Positions 62,184 to 64,000 of a DNA stretch of 64,000 nucleotides are shown in pieces. The notes below the pieces were generated by a model that worked only from the letters and a program-made list of their open reading frames with translations, was not told where the DNA came from and ran no database searches. Every line of letters begins with the position of its first letter. Position 1 is the first letter of the stretch. Origin of the DNA: Duganella sacchari (GTDB taxonomy: Bacteria; Pseudomonadota; Gammaproteobacteria; Burkholderiales; Burkholderiaceae_D). Where the stretch lies: assembly GCF_900143065.1 (NCBI RefSeq), contig NZ_FRCX01000001.1, positions 744,001-808,000 on the forward strand. The letters run 5' to 3'. The position numbers and the translations under genes are program-made.

Positions 62184-62552
62184 TCAGGCGCGCGCGGGAC
62201 GCACATAGTCGTCCGGCTGCCAATAAATCTGCTGGTCATGCTCAAGCACGGCGATCGGCCGCAGCCGGCCGCCGCGGCATGGGCCACCAGCACAATGCCC
62301 ATTCTCCGGCGTGTAGACCGCGCCGTGGGTCGAACACATGATGTACAACTTGCTGGACTCAAAAAATTCACCCTGATTCCAGTCCAGTTCAATCGGCACA
62401 TGGGCGCAGCGGTTGAGGTAGGCGTACGGTTTGCCGTTGTAGCGCACCACAAAGCCGGTGGCGTCTTCGCCGCCCGCCGTGAGCGCAAACCGCACACCTT
62501 TGCCGCCATCCACCACGGCGTCCGCTGCACAAATCAGGATTTCATCCGGCAT
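62184..62552 (-). CDS. Rieske [2Fe-2S] domain protein
   Basis: The protein has 122 residues. The two cluster-binding motifs are C49-x-H51 (CAHVPIELD) and C73-x2-H76 (CSTHGAVYTPENGHCAGGPC). It has no other domain or signal sequence, so it is a soluble ferredoxin-like Rieske protein of unknown partner. It overlaps the HAD gene by one base and precedes sppA by 24 bases, an arrangement that implies co-transcription. Confidence 0.92.
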   Translation of the reverse strand: MPDEILICAADAVVDGGKGVRFALTAGGEDATGFVVRYNGKPYAYLNRCAHVPIELDWNQGEFFESSKLYIMCSTHGAVYTPENGHCAGGPCRGGRLRPIAVLEHDQQIYWQPDDYVRPARA

Positions 62553-63211
62553 CAGGCGTGCTCACTCAGCCACTGGTGCAGCTCAGCCACGGTCTGGGCC
62601 GAATACAGGGGATTGCAAGCCGCCAGCTGATCGGCAGGATGGGCGCCATATTGCACCGCCACGCTGGCAGCACCGGCATTGTTGGCCATCAACAGATCAT
62701 GGGTGGTATCGCCGATCATCAGCGTACGTCGCATATCCTGCCCCAACTCCCGCGTCAGTTCCTGCAACATCGCCGGATGCGGCTTGGAGAAGGTTTCGTC
62801 GGCGCAACGAGTGGCATCAAACAGCGACAGCACTTTAACGTCATTCATGGCGCGGTTCAGGCCCACGCGGCTCTTGCCCGTGGCCACGGCCAGGAAATAG
62901 CCGTTCTGCGACAGCTCCTGCAGCATGTCATGCACGCCAGGGAACAGGCTGATTTCGTGATCGCGCGACAGGAAGTGATAGCGGTAACGTTCCACCATGC
63001 GCGGATAGTAGGCCGGGTCGATATCCGGCAACACCGCCTGCATGGCTTCATGCAAACCCAGGCCGATGACATGGGCGGCTGCGTCGTCGCGCGGCACCGG
63101 CAGCGACAGGTCACGCGCCGCCGCCTGGATGCATTTCACGATGGTCAGCGTTGAATCCATCAACGTACCATCCCAATCGAAGACGATCAGATCAAATTGC
63201 TTTCTTGCCAT
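62552..63211 (-). CDS. HAD-superfamily hydrolase (phosphoglycolate phosphatase-like)
   Basis: The protein has 219 residues. Motif I is FDWDGTLMDS with nucleophile D12 and acid/base D14, the middle region has ATGKSRVGLNRAM (motif II Thr), K is in FSKPHPAMLQ, and motif IV is GDTTHD. The alpha-helical C1 cap (about 20-85) places it in subfamily IA. Substrate is not determinable; Gph-type is likely. Lies 10 bases after rluC. Confidence 0.9.
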   Translation of the reverse strand: MARKQFDLIVFDWDGTLMDSTLTIVKCIQAAARDLSLPVPRDDAAAHVIGLGLHEAMQAVLPDIDPAYYPRMVERYRYHFLSRDHEISLFPGVHDMLQELSQNGYFLAVATGKSRVGLNRAMNDVKVLSLFDATRCADETFSKPHPAMLQELTRELGQDMRRTLMIGDTTHDLLMANNAGAASVAVQYGAHPADQLAACNPLYSAQTVAELHQWLSEHA

Positions 63212-63221
63212 GTGTTTGCGA

Positions 63222-64000
63222 TTAGTTAAGAGGTTTTCCCAAGCTTACCAAGAATCGCTCACATTCGGCAGCCAATGGCGCATTCAGCGTTATGTTTTTG
63301 CCGGATTCAGGATGGGTAAACGTAATTTGATGGGCGTGCAGGAACATGCGCTTCAGTGCGCCACGGGTGTCGGTGGCTTTTTGCAGCGCCTTGTTCAACG
63401 GAAAATCGCCGTATTTGTCGTCACCCAGGATGGGGAAGTCCGACGATGACAGATGAACGCGGATCTGGTGGGTACGTCCCGTCTTCAGTTCGGCTTCCAG
63501 CAAGGCAAAGCCATCGAATTTCTTCAATAGTGTGAAGACCGTGTGCGACGCCATGCCGTCGGCCGAAACCGACACGCGGCGTTCGCCATCGGCCGTGGTG
63601 TATTTATGCAGCGGCAGCTTGATATGCTGGCGCGCGTTTTTCCAGTCGCCCGATACCATGGTCAGATAGCGTTTGTCGGTTTTGCCATCGCGCATCTGCT
63701 CGTGCAGGCTGGTCAGGGCCGTACGTTTCTTCGCCAACAACAACAAACCCGAGGTTTCGCGGTCCAGCCGGTGCACCAGTTCCAGGAACTTGGCATCCGG
63801 ACGCGAGGCGCGCAACTGCTCGATGACGCCAAACGACACACCGGAGCCGCCATGCACGGCCACACCAGCCGGCTTGTCGATCACCAGCAAGTGGGTATCT
63901 TCGAAAATAATCTTGAATTCAGCGGCGGGGACGTGGTTGTCCGGCTTTTCCGCCAGGCGGATTGGCGGAATCCGCACCACATCACCCTGTACCAGACGGT
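63222..64000 (-). CDS. rluC: 23S rRNA pseudouridine synthase RluC (5' end outside window)
   Basis: The reading frame stays open to the right edge (RLVQGDVVRIPP at the end), so the N-terminal S4 domain lies outside the window. The catalytic domain is present: VIDKPAGVAVHGGSGVSFGVIE, then FLELVHRLDRETSGLLLLAKK with the catalytic Asp, and FALLEAELKTGRTHQIRVHLS. RluC modifies U955, U2504 and U2580. RluC is preferred over RluD from SGVSFGVIE and the context, but RluA-family members are similar. Confidence 0.88.
   Translation of the reverse strand, partial: RLVQGDVVRIPPIRLAEKPDNHVPAAEFKIIFEDTHLLVIDKPAGVAVHGGSGVSFGVIEQLRASRPDAKFLELVHRLDRETSGLLLLAKKRTALTSLHEQMRDGKTDKRYLTMVSGDWKNARQHIKLPLHKYTTADGERRVSVSADGMASHTVFTLLKKFDGFALLEAELKTGRTHQIRVHLSSSDFPILGDDKYGDFPLNKALQKATDTRGALKRMFLHAHQITFTHPESGKNITLNAPLAAECERFLVSLGKPLN

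Overview
This window is a nearly complete flagellar locus from a GC-rich beta-proteobacterium. Gene content, codon use and protein character suggest Oxalobacteraceae (Massilia, Duganella or Janthinobacterium-like); that placement is inference, because no 16S or marker search was possible. No tRNA, rRNA, IS element or CRISPR array was seen.

Layout. Positions 1-4731 hold the 5' part of greB, a small membrane protein, a cytosolic PAS histidine kinase with its NarL-type response regulator, and a GGDEF diguanylate cyclase. Positions 5022-13506 run rightward: fliC, flaG, fliD, fliS, fliT, a second FliK-like protein, an orphan FlhB C-terminal-domain protein and the c-di-GMP brake ycgR. fliE points left at 13586-13930. 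The export and switch operon fliFGHIJK then fliLMNOPQR runs right to 26034. It is followed by a 9.6 kb gene for a giant protein built almost entirely of 8-residue repeats. From 35747 to 48057 the rod, hook and junction genes flgL, K, J, I, H, G, F, E, D, C, B run leftward, interrupted between flgG and flgF by an AT-rich RCC1 beta-propeller gene on the other strand. flgA, flgM and flgN (48212-49805) run right. motD, motC, fliA, flhG and flhF run left, then an Rpn-like PD-(D/E)XK nuclease gene, then flhA and flhB (to 58761). The right end (58880-64000) is housekeeping: a fumarylacetoacetate-hydrolase-family protein, rsuA, a small gene behind an FNR-type box, sppA, a Rieske protein, a HAD phosphatase and truncated rluC.

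How it works together. Basal body, C ring, export gate, rod, hook, junction, cap and filament genes are all present, with chaperones (fliS, fliT, flgN), sigma28 (fliA), its anti-sigma factor (flgM), the FlhF/FlhG placement pair and a MotC/MotD-type stator. Sequences of the form TAAA-N15-GCCGWTAA stand upstream of fliC (two), fliD (TCAA variant) and flgM, as expected for late genes under FliA. A diguanylate cyclase next to fliC and a YcgR-type PilZ protein link the locus to c-di-GMP control. The master regulators and chemotaxis genes are not in the window.

Most unusual content: the giant octad-repeat protein with a strict 402-bp (134-residue) super-period inside the flagellar locus; the RCC1 propeller and the Rpn-like nuclease, both placed inside flagellar gene runs; the second FliK-like/orphan FlhB-C pair; the oversized FliD; and the degenerate P-loop of FlhG.
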